A DNA stretch of 50,215 nucleotides from UBA3103 sp002365855 (GCA_030627625.1 DAOURR010000008.1:1-50215), one strand, 5' to 3'. Counted from the first letter of the stretch, positions 25,088 through 34,536 are shown. Numbers and translations: made by a program. Notes: generated by a model from the letters alone, not told the origin.

Positions 25088-25342
25088 TTAAAATGCGCGC
25101 GCCATGGACTCCACTTCAACCAGCACGGTGTCAACGCCAATCTTCTTGATATCTTCCCATGGCACAACCACATCTCTGCCGGCGCTCATCAGCCCGAAAA
25201 ATTTCCTGTCGCCGGACAGCACCAGTGAAAGCACTTTCCCGGTTTCCAGGTCTATATAAACATCCTTAACCGGGCCTAATTTTGCCCCGTCGGCCAGGTT
25301 GACGATATCCCTGAGTCCCAGGTCTGAAATCTTGAACTGCAT
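25088..25342 (-). CDS. YlmC/YmxH-family sporulation protein (PRC-barrel)
   Basis: An 84-residue PRC-barrel protein: MQFKISDLGLRDIVNLADGAKLGPVKDVYIDLETGKVLSL, then VVPWEDIKKIGVDTVLVEV. B. subtilis YlmC and YmxH are of this size, belong to sporulation regulons in some species, and have no known biochemical function. ATG 25342 follows AGGAGGTG at 7 nt; a GTG three codons upstream lies inside that ribosome site and is rejected. It is transcribed after murJ, 79 bp away on the same strand, and may share its mRNA. Confidence 0.9.
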   Translation of the reverse strand: MQFKISDLGLRDIVNLADGAKLGPVKDVYIDLETGKVLSLVLSGDRKFFGLMSAGRDVVVPWEDIKKIGVDTVLVEVESMARAF

Positions 25343-25421
25343 AACTGACACCTCCTCCCACCAGCGTATGTGCTATCGGGATAAAAGGTGACAGATCCGT
25401 GACAAACTTTTTAGCATCCGG

Positions 25422-26984
25422 TTATTTCCCCGCACGCCTCGACAAGGCTTCCCTGGCGTAGCGTAGAATAATGCCGGCTTCCTCAATCTTCAGGGCAAAG
25501 ATGGCTGCGATAAAAACAACTATTCCAGCTGTTATGGACAAGCCCACCTGTATAACCAGGCCGGTAACTCCAACCACCAAACTGGTCAGAAGGGTATTTA
25601 CCAGATAACTGGTCGCGGCCATAAGCACGGCGGCGGCCAGAACCCCCAGCGTAAACCTGAACAACCCGCCCCGCCGCAGCACCGGCACTTTTTTACCCAG
25701 GAAGAACAACAACAAGGCCATATAGGCCAGGTTTGCCAGGGAGTTTGCCAGGGCCAGTCCGGCATGCTGTAAAAACCCAATCAGGGCCAGGCTCAGGCCA
25801 AGGTTGATCAGCACAGTTATCACGCCCAGCTTGAGCGGTGTGCGGGTGTCCTGCATAGAGTAAAAACCACGGGTCAGCAGAATGCCCCCAGCCTGTCCCA
25901 CCAGACCTATAGAATACAAGAAAAGTGCCGCTGCGGTCATTTCCACCGCCCTCTGGTCAAATGCCCCTCCCTTGTAAATAAGCGTGACAATCGGCTGGCT
26001 TAAGGTCATCAGGCCGACGCTGGCAGGCACTATGCCTAATATAATTACCCTCATCGAGCGCAACAGGGTATTAGAAAGGGCCTCTCCGTCCCCTCCGGCA
26101 GCCTGGCCGGCCAGGGTGGGGAAAACCGCGGTTCCCAGGGCCAGGACAAAAAGGCTGACCGGAAATTGAATCAGCTTGTCCGCAAAATTTAGGGCGGATA
26201 CGCTTCCTACCGGCAGCCAGGAGGCCAGGACAGCGGCAATGTAAACATTGGCCTGGTTCACTGAAATGCTTAACAGTGAAGGCAACGCCAGGTAATAGGT
26301 TTTTTTCACGCCGGGATGCTTCAAGTCCACTGCGGGGGTAAACCTGAAACCCGCCTTATAGAGCGCCGGACACTGTACCAGGGCCATGGCGGCCATGGCC
26401 AGAACCGTTCCCATGGCCAGCCCGTGAATGCCGTATGGTTTTCCCAATACAAAGGCCGCTAAAATGATAATTACATTGTTGACTGAATTGCTGAAGGCGG
26501 GAAGGCCGAAGATCTTGTTGGCATTTAAGAGGTTGGCAAATAACGACGCCAACCCGGCAAATATCATCAGGGGCAGGATGATCCTGGACAGTTCAATTGT
26601 CAGCGCCTGCGTGGCGCCTTTAAAACCGGGCGCCACCATTTTTACTATCAGGGGCGCCCCAATGACACCGACCACTGAAGCGGCAAAGAAAAAAAGGGTA
26701 ATCACAAACATTACCGTTCTGAATATTTTCCAGGCCTCTTGCTCCTCACCCCTGGAGGCATATTCCGTGAATACCGGGATGATTACTGTCGCCAGGGCCC
26801 CGCTGACGATAAAAAAAAGCATGTTGGGCATCTTCAGGGCCATCTGGTACGCGTCCATATACATGGATGCGCCAAATAGCCGGGCAATCACGGATTCCCG
26901 CACCAGTCCCAGCACCTTGGACATTAAGTTAAAAAAGGCGATCAATAGCGTCGCCTTGAGGATTAACCTGCCTGTAGTCGTCAT
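25422..26984 (-). CDS. murJ: Lipid II flippase MurJ (MviN family)
   Basis: Moves lipid-linked peptidoglycan precursor across the cytoplasmic membrane. The 520 residues form about 14 hydrophobic helices. The family start is clear (ATLLIAFFNLMSKVLGLVRESVIARLFGAS), followed by the conserved second-helix region (YQMALKMPNMLFFIVSGALATVIIPVF) and the internal repeat with SQPIVTLIYKGGAFD and RGFYSMQDTRTPL. Charged residues in helices 1, 2 and 8 (Arg in LVRES, Lys in ALKMP, Arg in TRGF) look conserved. Length and motifs are normal. It lies between the phosphohexomutase and ylmC genes on the same strand. Confidence 0.95.
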   Translation of the reverse strand: MTTTGRLILKATLLIAFFNLMSKVLGLVRESVIARLFGASMYMDAYQMALKMPNMLFFIVSGALATVIIPVFTEYASRGEEQEAWKIFRTVMFVITLFFFAASVVGVIGAPLIVKMVAPGFKGATQALTIELSRIILPLMIFAGLASLFANLLNANKIFGLPAFSNSVNNVIIILAAFVLGKPYGIHGLAMGTVLAMAAMALVQCPALYKAGFRFTPAVDLKHPGVKKTYYLALPSLLSISVNQANVYIAAVLASWLPVGSVSALNFADKLIQFPVSLFVLALGTAVFPTLAGQAAGGDGEALSNTLLRSMRVIILGIVPASVGLMTLSQPIVTLIYKGGAFDQRAVEMTAAALFLYSIGLVGQAGGILLTRGFYSMQDTRTPLKLGVITVLINLGLSLALIGFLQHAGLALANSLANLAYMALLLFFLGKKVPVLRRGGLFRFTLGVLAAAVLMAATSYLVNTLLTSLVVGVTGLVIQVGLSITAGIVVFIAAIFALKIEEAGIILRYAREALSRRAGK

Positions 26985-27103
26985 TTTTCAACACCGATTA
27001 CAATAATTCTACTAAGTAAAAACAATTCCTCCCTGGTAATTTTTTTTGTTGGGAACACAAAACATGCCGTTTGCTAGGGAGCGGGTTCTACTAACAGTTT
27101 CTA

Positions 27104-28522
27104 CTAAATACCCAATACATTGCGGGTCTCCCACTGGATCTCCTTCATTTCGTCCAGTGTACCTGCCTCGGCATAGATCCTGAACAGTGGCTCTGTCCCT
27201 GAAGCACGGATCAGCACCCAGGAGCCTTCCTGGAGCAGAAGCTTGACACCGTCTTTAGTGATCCTTTCACTTACTTTACGCCCGGCCAGGTTTTCCGGGC
27301 CCAGTTCCTTTAATACTTCCATTACCCGTTCTTTTTCCGCGGGAGAGGTGTGCACATCAAGCCGCTCGCTGTAGAGGCGCCCAAATTCAAGAGTCACCTG
27401 CTCCAGCATTTCGATCAGGCTTTTCCCGTGAACCGCCACTATCTCTGCCGCCAGCAAGCCGGCCAGTATACCGTCCTTTTCCGGCACATGGCCCTGTACA
27501 GACAGGCCTCCGCTTTCCTCTCCGCCCACAACAGCGCCCTTCTCCGCCAGGCACTGCCCGATATATTTGAATCCTACCGGGGTTTCATCCACTTCAAGCC
27601 CGTAATGCCCCGCCATCCTGTCAAGGAGATGGGTGGTGGCCACCGTCCGCGCCACGGGGCCACGAAGTTCCTTTACCGTAAGCAAGTGGTAGAATAAAAT
27701 GGGCAGAAACTGGTTTGGAGTGATAAATTCACCCCCGGCATCGATAATGCCGAAGCGGTCAGCGTCCCCGTCCAGGGCAAGTCCCAAGCGCGCCCCTCCC
27801 TTTGTGACCATTTCACGGAGACGGACAAGGGATTTGGACGTGGGCTCGGGCATGCTGCCGCCAAACAAAGGATCCCGGTAATTGTTAATGGCTTCAACCT
27901 TTACCCCGGCCTGCATTAGCAGCTTTTCAAGGTAGCCAACTCCCGCCCCGAACATCGGGTCTACCGCCACCTTCAGCCCTGCCCTGCCTATGGACCCCAT
28001 GTCTACCAGTGACGCCAGGTGGCGCGCATATTCTGTATAAGGGTCAATTTGTGTTACCGGCGCCTTTTGAATCTCCTCGTCCCGTTCGCCCCGGACAGCC
28101 TCCCCGTACTGCAAGCTTCTGATGTTTTCCTCTATTTCACTGGTAATATGAGGAAGCGCCGGCCCGGCATATTCCGGAATAAACTTAAAACCGTTATATT
28201 CCGGCGGGTTGTGGCTGGCGGTGAGCATGACCGCTCCCCCGGCGTTATGGAGCTTAACCGCAAAGGCCACCACAGGAGTGGGGGTGGCACGCCCGGCGAG
28301 AAAAACTGAAATGCCATGGAAGGACAGCACTTCAGCCACCTCAGAGGCAAATCGCTCGGAAAGAAAACGGTTGTCGTATCCCACCACCACTCCTCTTGTC
28401 TCCAGGTTATGGTCCAGGATGTAGCGGGCCAGCGCGCTGGTTACCAGCCTGACGTTGTCAAAGGTAAAATCTTCGGCCAGAATACCGCGCCAACCGTCAG
28501 TGCCAAAAGATATTTTTTTCAT
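27104..28522 (-). CDS. Phosphoglucomutase/phosphomannomutase-family enzyme
   Basis: An alpha-D-phosphohexomutase of 472 residues. All four active-site loops are visible: the phosphoserine loop TASHNPPEYNGFKF (about 99-112), the Mg loop DGDADRFG (about 243-250), the sugar-binding loop GGEESGG (about 325-331), and the phosphate-binding loop RASGTEPLFR (about 440-449). Substrate choice among glucose, mannose and glucosamine phosphates cannot be read from these motifs. A glucose-1-phosphate role would feed galU, about 3 kb away. ATG 28522 follows AGGAGGT. It probably heads a transcript toward murJ. Confidence 0.93.
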   Translation of the reverse strand: MKKISFGTDGWRGILAEDFTFDNVRLVTSALARYILDHNLETRGVVVGYDNRFLSERFASEVAEVLSFHGISVFLAGRATPTPVVAFAVKLHNAGGAVMLTASHNPPEYNGFKFIPEYAGPALPHITSEIEENIRSLQYGEAVRGERDEEIQKAPVTQIDPYTEYARHLASLVDMGSIGRAGLKVAVDPMFGAGVGYLEKLLMQAGVKVEAINNYRDPLFGGSMPEPTSKSLVRLREMVTKGGARLGLALDGDADRFGIIDAGGEFITPNQFLPILFYHLLTVKELRGPVARTVATTHLLDRMAGHYGLEVDETPVGFKYIGQCLAEKGAVVGGEESGGLSVQGHVPEKDGILAGLLAAEIVAVHGKSLIEMLEQVTLEFGRLYSERLDVHTSPAEKERVMEVLKELGPENLAGRKVSERITKDGVKLLLQEGSWVLIRASGTEPLFRIYAEAGTLDEMKEIQWETRNVLGI

Positions 28523-28628
28523 CTGCGATACCTCCTGATGATTTCATATGAGTATATTTAAAAACTTCCTTATTTTATTTTGCGGCCGGTAAGCCTCTCC
28601 GACTCCTCCGTTATACTCATCTGCCCTG

Positions 28629-29366
28629 TTACTGCGACTTTTCCCCCGGAAGTTTATCAGTGATGTCCTGTATATACTCCAAATCGTCCCGCCTTTGATC
28701 AACATATAGATTACCATCGGTATCCAGGCTGGCGTAGAACACTTCTTTGAGCGAAGGAATGCCCTGCTTTTGGAGTTCATCGTAAAGCCATTTCTCGTCC
28801 AGGTTGTTCTGCTCCAGGTTTTGTTTAATAACAACCCCGTCCACCACCAGTTCGGAGGGAACGCCCTGGTATGGCGTGGACAGGTTCAGATCCCGGGGTG
28901 TGACCGGCCGGGACTGGCCCTTTAAAAGAACGCTAATCTGCCCGTCGGGCTCTGCAATAGCGTATTCCACGTCCGCAATGTTGAAGGCGTTCTTCTGGCG
29001 CAGCTGCGAGGTCAAGTCGTCGATTGTAAAGCGCATTTTGTGCATATTGCTCTCCATTATTTTGCCGTTGTGCACCACCACCGTGGGCTCGTCAGTAAGG
29101 ACCTTATGCAGCGGGCGGTGTTTTGTGCCGGCCCATTCAGCTATGATGGTCAGCGCCATAAAAACCAGCAGGCCGAAAATATAATAACCAGGTGGCTCAT
29201 TTAGCTCGACGACTAAGCTCGCCGCTATCGACCCGATTACAATACCGTTTACCCAATCAGCGATAGTCAGGCCCCCCACCGCGGATTTACCTATCATCCT
29301 GGTGACAAAAAACACTGCTGCAAAGGCGCCTGCAGCCCTGATTAAAATTTCCAGGTAGGGATTCAT
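28629..29366 (-). CDS. YetF-like DUF421 membrane protein
   Basis: A 245-residue protein with three N-terminal helices (about 5-85) and a cytoplasmic DUF421 domain (about 90-240: LTDEPTVVVHNGKIMESNMHKMRFTIDDLTSQLRQKNAFNIADVEYAIAEPDGQISVLLK). The pattern is that of B. subtilis YetF/YrbG/YkjA relatives, abundant in spore-formers; their function is not settled. ATG 29366 follows GGGGAG. The C-terminal extension of about 45 residues (LYDELQKQGIPSLKEVFYASLDTDGNLYVDQ) is typical of the longer members. The gene is divergent from the 39-aa gene at 29486. Confidence 0.88.
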   Translation of the reverse strand: MNPYLEILIRAAGAFAAVFFVTRMIGKSAVGGLTIADWVNGIVIGSIAASLVVELNEPPGYYIFGLLVFMALTIIAEWAGTKHRPLHKVLTDEPTVVVHNGKIMESNMHKMRFTIDDLTSQLRQKNAFNIADVEYAIAEPDGQISVLLKGQSRPVTPRDLNLSTPYQGVPSELVVDGVVIKQNLEQNNLDEKWLYDELQKQGIPSLKEVFYASLDTDGNLYVDQRRDDLEYIQDITDKLPGEKSQ

Positions 29367-29485
29367 AAACCTACACTCCCCGCAGTATGATCTACAGGCC
29401 TTAGTTTGCCGGCAGTGACATCATTTATGCATTTGTTTAGCCTATGCCTCTTTTGGAAACATTATTAACGGGAGGGATCCTTTGC

Positions 29486-29605
29486 ATGAAAGAACTAAAG
29501 GTGTTAAAAAAGCTGGATGAGCGAAAGAAAATGTTTGAAGAATATCTTCGCCAGGTTAAAACCCTGGCAAACAAAACAAAGAACCATAAAAAAGCGGCTA
29601 AATAA
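29486..29605 (+). CDS. 39-aa basic helical protein, unknown
   Basis: A short frame starting at ATG 29486, 9 nt after GGGAGGG. It encodes 39 residues, about a third of them Lys or Arg, with a helical middle (LKKLDERKKMFEEYLRQVKTL) and a lysine-rich end. A strong terminator overlaps its stop codon, which makes a real, single-gene transcript likely. There is no membrane segment and no family I recognise. It lies alone between the divergent YetF-like gene and the NlpC/P60 gene, and could be a small nucleic-acid- or ribosome-binding protein. That last idea rests only on charge. Confidence 0.65.
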   Translation: MKELKVLKKLDERKKMFEEYLRQVKTLANKTKNHKKAAK

Positions 29606-29641
29606 CTCCCGCCGGAAACTCCCGGTGGGAGTTATTTTTTT
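29604..29641 (+). terminator. Terminator of the 39-aa gene
   Basis: A 12-bp stem with one G-U pair (29604-29615 with 29622-29633), a 6-nt loop, then ATTTTTTTT. It overlaps the stop codon of the small gene. Confidence 0.92.
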
Positions 29642-29809
29642 TGAAATCAATTACCAGTACGTTTAATAACCAGCGACAAAACTAAATTGGAATATTGTGA
29701 ATATACTTATATTTAAGAAATTTGTTGTATTTAAAGGAAAATTAAACTAATAGGACGAAGTTAATGAAACTTATAAAAATTTTGCCTGATCTTGTTGTTA
29801 GGAGGCCAC

Positions 29810-30736
29810 ATGAAATTTACCTTCAAGCTGTTTGTTTGTTCTCTCGCCCTAATGCTGGCGCTGCAATGCACCGCCTTTGCGGTCCACGCGGCGCAACCGG
29901 CACTGAAGCTGGGGATGACCGGGGATAGCGTATATACTATGCAAGAAAAACTGTATCAACTCGGGTATTATTCCGGCAGACCGGATGGTGTTTTCGGCAC
30001 AGGCACATTTAACGCTGTTATTCGTTTTCAAACTGACTACAACCTTGATACAGACGGGGTCGTTGGTTTGGGAACTATGCAGGCATTAGAAAAATTAAGC
30101 TCAACGGCCGCAGCGGATAATAGTTCTCCACGGGCACTAAAGCAGGGCATGTCGGGGAATGGTGTATTGGAACTACAGCAGAAGCTCAAAGAGATCGGAT
30201 ATTACCAGGGGGAACTGGATGGAGCATATGGTTCAGGCACCCGTATTGCAGTGGTCAATTTTCAATTCGACTGCAACCTTAACGTGGACGGTATAGCCGG
30301 TATAAATACGCTCGAAGCATTAAATAGCTACTCGGCGACCAACAAACCTGTTTCACGGGGGCTGGAAGTTGATAGAAAGGCGTATATCATCGTATCATTT
30401 GCCAATCAGTTTTTAGGTGTTCCATATTCATGGGCGGGAAGCTCCCCTTCAGGTTTTGACTGCTCAGGGTTTGTCTATTATGTATTCGGCCAGAACGGAA
30501 TATCCCTGCCCCGCATGGCTGACCAGCAGTTTAACACAGGTGTTCCGGTCAGCCAGCTGCAGCCGGGAGACCTGGTATTTTACAGCACCTATGCGCCTGG
30601 ACCGTCCCATGCCGGTATATATACCGGCAACAATAAGTTTATCCATGCCAGTTCAGGCACAGGCTGTGTCACCCTGACCTCGCTTTCCGAGCCTTATTAT
30701 CAAGCCCGCTATTTAGGCGCCCGCCGCGTATTATAA
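29810..30736 (+). CDS. Secreted NlpC/P60 hydrolase with two peptidoglycan-binding domains
   Basis: A 308-residue wall hydrolase. The signal peptide ends near AVHAAQ (about 28). Two PG_binding_1 domains follow (about 32-93 and 110-172; each has a GxxGDSV/GNGV start and a DGVFG/DGAYG loop), then a short linker and the NlpC/P60 domain (about 190-308). The catalytic triad fits Cys218 (GFDCSGF), His267 (SHAGIYTG) and His279 (FIHASS). It should cleave gamma-D-Glu-diamino acid bonds in stem peptides. The order resembles spore-cortex or growth-phase hydrolases of Clostridia. ATG 29810 follows AGGAGG at 5 nt. The 200 bp upstream are AT-rich; I found no convincing promoter or riboswitch there. Confidence 0.93.
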   Translation: MKFTFKLFVCSLALMLALQCTAFAVHAAQPALKLGMTGDSVYTMQEKLYQLGYYSGRPDGVFGTGTFNAVIRFQTDYNLDTDGVVGLGTMQALEKLSSTAAADNSSPRALKQGMSGNGVLELQQKLKEIGYYQGELDGAYGSGTRIAVVNFQFDCNLNVDGIAGINTLEALNSYSATNKPVSRGLEVDRKAYIIVSFANQFLGVPYSWAGSSPSGFDCSGFVYYVFGQNGISLPRMADQQFNTGVPVSQLQPGDLVFYSTYAPGPSHAGIYTGNNKFIHASSGTGCVTLTSLSEPYYQARYLGARRVL

Positions 30737-30751
30737 CCCATCCTTCTACCT

Positions 30752-31660
30752 CTATTTATAAAACTGAACAGACTCCCGCAGCCCTTCTTCCAAACTAAAC
30801 GACGGGCTCCAATCCAACTCCTCCCGGGCCTTCTCATTAGTCAGGCGGCTGTGAACGATATCCCCCGGACGGGCCGGGTAATAACTTGGCTCAAGCTGAC
30901 TGCCGGTGATTTTTCTAATACTTTGGAACAAGTTGTTCACAGAGGTCCCGGCGCCGGTACCTATATTCAGGATCCTCCCGCTTCCCCTGTGGATTGCCGC
31001 CAGGTTTGCAGCGGCCACATCCTTAACAAAAATAAAGTCCCGGGACTGCTCACCATCCCCGAAAACAGGCGGCGCTTCTCCCTGCATGACCCGTTTGATA
31101 AAAATAGCTACGACCCCGCCTTCACCGGACGCGTCCTGGCGCGGACCGAAAACATTGGCGTATCGCAGCACTGTGAATTGAATCCCGTAAATTTCATTAT
31201 AAATTCTCAGGTAGTGCTCTGCCGCGAATTTGGAAATTCCGTAAGGTGACTGAGGCTTTACCGGATGCTTCTCATCAACGGGCAGGTAATGCGGAGTGCC
31301 ATAAACGGCCGCCGACGAAGCGTAAACAACCTTGCGAACACCATAGCGACGGCAGGCTTCTAATAGATTTATAACACCGAGAATATTGGCTTCAGCATCG
31401 GAGCCCGGCTCCCTGAGGGAACGCTGAACATCCACCTGTGCAGCCTGGTGCATCACCGTGTCCGGCCTCTCCGCAGCGATCACCTCTATTAAATCAGCAG
31501 ATTCCACGCCGGCCCGAAAAAAATTAACCCTTGGATTAATATTTTCAAGCCGGCCCGTAGACAGATCGTCCACTACTGTCACCGTGCAGCCCGTTCCGAC
31601 CAGCGCGTCAACTATGTGGGAGCCGATGAAACCGGCCCCCCCTGTCACCAGTACTTTCAC
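30752..31660 (-). CDS. NAD-dependent NDP-sugar epimerase (GalE-like)
   Basis: An extended short-chain dehydrogenase of 302 residues. The Rossmann motif GGAGFIGSH is at about 7-15, the catalytic YxxxK is in SPYGISKFAAEHY (about 146-158), and the substrate-binding tail is DVAAANLAAIHRGSG. UDP-glucose 4-epimerase is the likeliest activity, since galU is directly upstream, but 4,6-dehydratase or C5-epimerase activities of this fold cannot be excluded. GTG 31660 follows AGGAGA at 7 nt. Its first base pairs overlap the galU stop (GTGA), so the two are translationally coupled. Confidence 0.88.
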   Translation of the reverse strand: MKVLVTGGAGFIGSHIVDALVGTGCTVTVVDDLSTGRLENINPRVNFFRAGVESADLIEVIAAERPDTVMHQAAQVDVQRSLREPGSDAEANILGVINLLEACRRYGVRKVVYASSAAVYGTPHYLPVDEKHPVKPQSPYGISKFAAEHYLRIYNEIYGIQFTVLRYANVFGPRQDASGEGGVVAIFIKRVMQGEAPPVFGDGEQSRDFIFVKDVAAANLAAIHRGSGRILNIGTGAGTSVNNLFQSIRKITGSQLEPSYYPARPGDIVHSRLTNEKAREELDWSPSFSLEEGLRESVQFYK

Positions 31661-32535
31661 TCCCTGATCTCCTTGCATATGGTTTGCAGGTACTCCTTAA
31701 ATCCGGCCGCCAGGTCCGGACGAGCCAGGGCAAATTCCACTGTGGCTTCAAGGTAGCCCAGCTTGTCACCAATATCGTAACGCTTTCCCTGGAAAGCCAG
31801 GCCATACATGGGCTGTTCCAGGCACAGCACCCTGAGGGCGTCTGTCAACTGAATCTCACCGCCCGCCCCGGGAGCGGCCCCGGCAAGGATGGGAAAAATG
31901 CGGCTATCAATGACATAGCGCCCCATTATCGCCAGTTTTGATGGTGCTTTATCCAGAGGGGGCTTTTCCACCAGGTCCTTGATCCGGTATACTCCAGGGC
32001 GCTCCTGGAAAGCATCCAGTATGCCGTACTTGGAAACGTCTTTATCAGGTACCTCCATGACGGCAATAACCGAGGACTGAACTTCCTCATAAAGATCGGT
32101 CAGCTGTTTGAGACAAGGAGTCTCGCTCCGCACGATATCATCGCCCAGCAGCACCGCGAACGGCTCATCCCCTACAAACCGCCTCGCGCAGTAAACCGCG
32201 TGGCCCAATCCCAGCGGCTCCTTCTGTCGAACAAAGTGGACATAAGCCAGTTGGCCAAGGTCCTGCACAATTTTAAGCAGGTCGTTCTTTCCCTTTTCCC
32301 TTAAATGAAATTCCATTTCCAGGGACTTATCGAAATGATCAATTATGGACCGCTTGTTCCGGCCTGTTATTATTAAGATTTCTTCTATTCCTGATTCAAT
32401 CACTTCTTCGACTATGTACTGGATGGCGGGCTTATCTATAATAGGAAGCATCTCTTTGGGCTGTGCCTTAGTAGCCGGAAGGAAGCGCACGCCAAGGCCG
32501 GCAGCGGGTATGACCGCCTTTCTAATTCTCTTCAC
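31657..32535 (-). CDS. galU: UTP-glucose-1-phosphate uridylyltransferase
   Basis: Makes UDP-glucose for envelope polymers. The 292 residues show the nucleotidyltransferase signature AVIPAAGLGVRFLPATKAQPKEMLPIIDKPAIQYIVEE (about 8-45), the catalytic-site region LLGDDIVRSETPCLKQL, and VEKPPLDKAPSKLAIMGRYV. Length and motifs are standard for bacterial GalU. GTG 32535 follows GGGGG at 7 nt. It is followed by the epimerase in a four-base overlap, giving a two-gene UDP-sugar unit. The product would feed the glycosyltransferases at 35099-37418. Confidence 0.96.
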   Translation of the reverse strand: MKRIRKAVIPAAGLGVRFLPATKAQPKEMLPIIDKPAIQYIVEEVIESGIEEILIITGRNKRSIIDHFDKSLEMEFHLREKGKNDLLKIVQDLGQLAYVHFVRQKEPLGLGHAVYCARRFVGDEPFAVLLGDDIVRSETPCLKQLTDLYEEVQSSVIAVMEVPDKDVSKYGILDAFQERPGVYRIKDLVEKPPLDKAPSKLAIMGRYVIDSRIFPILAGAAPGAGGEIQLTDALRVLCLEQPMYGLAFQGKRYDIGDKLGYLEATVEFALARPDLAAGFKEYLQTICKEIRE

Positions 32536-32642
32536 AGGATAACCCCCGTTTCAAAATATATATTCTAAATTAACCTTAACTTACAAAATACCCTTGAAAG
32601 GGACATATTGTTATAATGGCCCGCAATATGAAACAAGCGGCC

Positions 32643-33734
32643 CTACATGCGCGAGGACCGCTGCTGCTTACTAGTTCGCGGTATATAAGTCACCTGCCCG
32701 CCGCCGCCGGTAAAACCAATCTTGTTAGCAACCACCAGGATCACCGTCGACAGTATAACCAGGAACAACGCGGCCTGTTTGGGTGTAATCAGGGTCAGCG
32801 CAATGGCGCTCAGGCCCAGTACGATGTTCACCCCATAAATGCTTAAGACTGCCTGGCGGTGGCTGAGACCTATTTGGAGCAGGCAGTGGTGCAGGTGTTC
32901 TTTGTCGGGCTGGAAAATGGGTTTATGGCTGTAGTATCTCCTGACGATGGCAAAAGTGGTGTCAAGCAGCGGAATCCCTAAAATGACAACCGGTATAATA
33001 ACTGAAATAAAGGTGGCGCTTTTAGCAAACCCCATTACAGCCAGCACGGCCACGCTGAACCCGAGGTACATGGAACCTGAGTCGCCAAGGAAAATACGCG
33101 CGGGATAGAAGTTGTAACGCAAAAAGCCAAAAACGGCAGCCGCCAGTACTATGGCCAAAAAAACAGCGTCTCCCTGGCCCGGTGAGCCTCCTGAAACCGT
33201 TGTCTCAATTGTTACCACTGCCGCCAGGGTCAGCGAAGCGATGCAGGAAGTACCCCCTGCAAGTCCGTCCAGACCATCAATAAGATTAACTGCGTTCGTA
33301 ACTGAAATTATCCACAAAACAGTAATGGGGACACTCAAAAGCCCCAAATTGATCCAGCCCTCTGAGAAAGGGTTGGTTAAAATCTCGATTCTAAGGCCGA
33401 AGCATATAACTACGCCTGCCGCAACTATCTGGCCGGCAAGCTTCAACCAGGGGGAAACACCCCTGGTGTCGTCGATAAAGCCGAGCAGGATAATAATAGA
33501 CCCGCCTACCAGGAGGCCGGCTACCTGTAATGATATATCCCGGGTCAGTAAAACTGCCGTGACGAAGCTGATAAAAACGGCCAGGCCGCCCAGCCTCGGC
33601 ATGATTTCCTCATGTACTTTTCTCTGGTCGGGACGGTCCAGGGCGCCACATTTAAATGCCCATTTCCTGACCAGGGGGGTAACCAGCAGGGCCAGCCCGA
33701 AGGCCAGCAGTATAGCCGTTACCTGCATATGCAC
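32643..33734 (-). CDS. TagO/WecA-type undecaprenyl-phosphate sugar-1-phosphate transferase
   Basis: A polytopic MraY-family enzyme of about 363 residues with roughly 10-11 helices. It transfers a GlcNAc-1-phosphate-type sugar to undecaprenyl phosphate, the first step of wall teichoic acid or other envelope glycans. Diagnostic segments: RKVHEEIMPRLGGLAVFISF, the DD-like IIILLGFIDDTRGVSPWLKL, NAVNLIDGLDGLAGG, FLRYNFYPARIFLGDSGSMYLGF, and the cytoplasmic DKEHLHHCLLQIGLSHRQAVL. This HxHH-like pattern favours the WecA/TagO group over MraY. Start: GTG 33734, 7 nt from GGAGG; ATG 33728 and ATG 33740 are less well placed. It lies upstream of galU on the same strand. Confidence 0.93.
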   Translation of the reverse strand: MHMQVTAILLAFGLALLVTPLVRKWAFKCGALDRPDQRKVHEEIMPRLGGLAVFISFVTAVLLTRDISLQVAGLLVGGSIIILLGFIDDTRGVSPWLKLAGQIVAAGVVICFGLRIEILTNPFSEGWINLGLLSVPITVLWIISVTNAVNLIDGLDGLAGGTSCIASLTLAAVVTIETTVSGGSPGQGDAVFLAIVLAAAVFGFLRYNFYPARIFLGDSGSMYLGFSVAVLAVMGFAKSATFISVIIPVVILGIPLLDTTFAIVRRYYSHKPIFQPDKEHLHHCLLQIGLSHRQAVLSIYGVNIVLGLSAIALTLITPKQAALFLVILSTVILVVANKIGFTGGGGQVTYIPRTSKQQRSSRM

Positions 33735-33943
33735 ACGCATCCCTCCAGAGAGCATGTCCCGAGCACGGATCATACGTATTTTATCGTATCGGAATACATT
33801 ATGACAATAATGAAAAAGCCACTGTATTCAGCTGTTTAGTTGATTATCGAGAAATTTTTGCTATTTCACTCGCGATGGCTCCACCTAACGCCTATTTTCG
33901 CCAAAATTATGAATAGGGTTTGCCGAAAACAGTAGTTATAGGG

Positions 33944-34378
33944 TTAATCATTATTTTTTTGTATCGCGAACATCAGCTCTGCTTCCGCTGCTAAATCATC
34001 ACCCACGTAAGCCGCCGCAGAACTTTTGCCGATAGTGCCGCGTATTTTCAAAACCTCAATCTCGATCCTGAGCTGGTCACCTGGAAATACCTGCCGTCTG
34101 AACCTGGCTTTGTCAATGCCAACAAAAAGCGCTATTTTCCCGGCATTTTCAGGCAGCCTCAAAATCGCCACCGCGCCGACCTGGGCCATAGCCTCAATAA
34201 TCAATACTCCGGGCATGACCGGGTACTCCGGGAAATGGCCCTGAAAAAACGGCTCATTAACGCTGACATTTTTTATGCCCACCGCCCTGATTCCATCCTC
34301 AACAGAGGTAATCTTGTCCACCAGCAGAAATGGGTACCGGTGGGGCAGTATCTCCTGAATCTGGCTTGCATTCAACAC
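33944..34378 (-). CDS. fabZ: 3-hydroxyacyl-ACP dehydratase FabZ
   Basis: Dehydrates 3-hydroxyacyl-ACP in fatty acid synthesis. The 144-residue hot-dog fold has the family start (LNASQIQEILPHRYPFLLVDKI), the catalytic His in FFQGHFPEYPVMPGVLIIEAMAQ and the Glu three turns later, and the KARFRRQVFPGDQL segment. Length is standard. GTG 34378 follows AGGAGG by 9 nt; a longer TTG frame would read through that site. It is isolated from other fatty-acid genes here. The 170 bp between it and the TagO-type gene (33774-33943) hold nothing I recognise. Confidence 0.96.
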   Translation of the reverse strand: MLNASQIQEILPHRYPFLLVDKITSVEDGIRAVGIKNVSVNEPFFQGHFPEYPVMPGVLIIEAMAQVGAVAILRLPENAGKIALFVGIDKARFRRQVFPGDQLRIEIEVLKIRGTIGKSSAAAYVGDDLAAEAELMFAIQKNND

Positions 34379-34536
34379 GAAAAAACGCCTCCTGTCCAAC
34401 AAGGATTTCCAATCATCCCTATTATAAACCTAAATGGGCGCCCGATAAAACCCCTTTGCCCCGCACAAGAACTTCAAGTTGATCTATGCCGGAATTTGAT
34501 TTATATTGTAATAAGGAATGCGGAGGGGGACGTACA

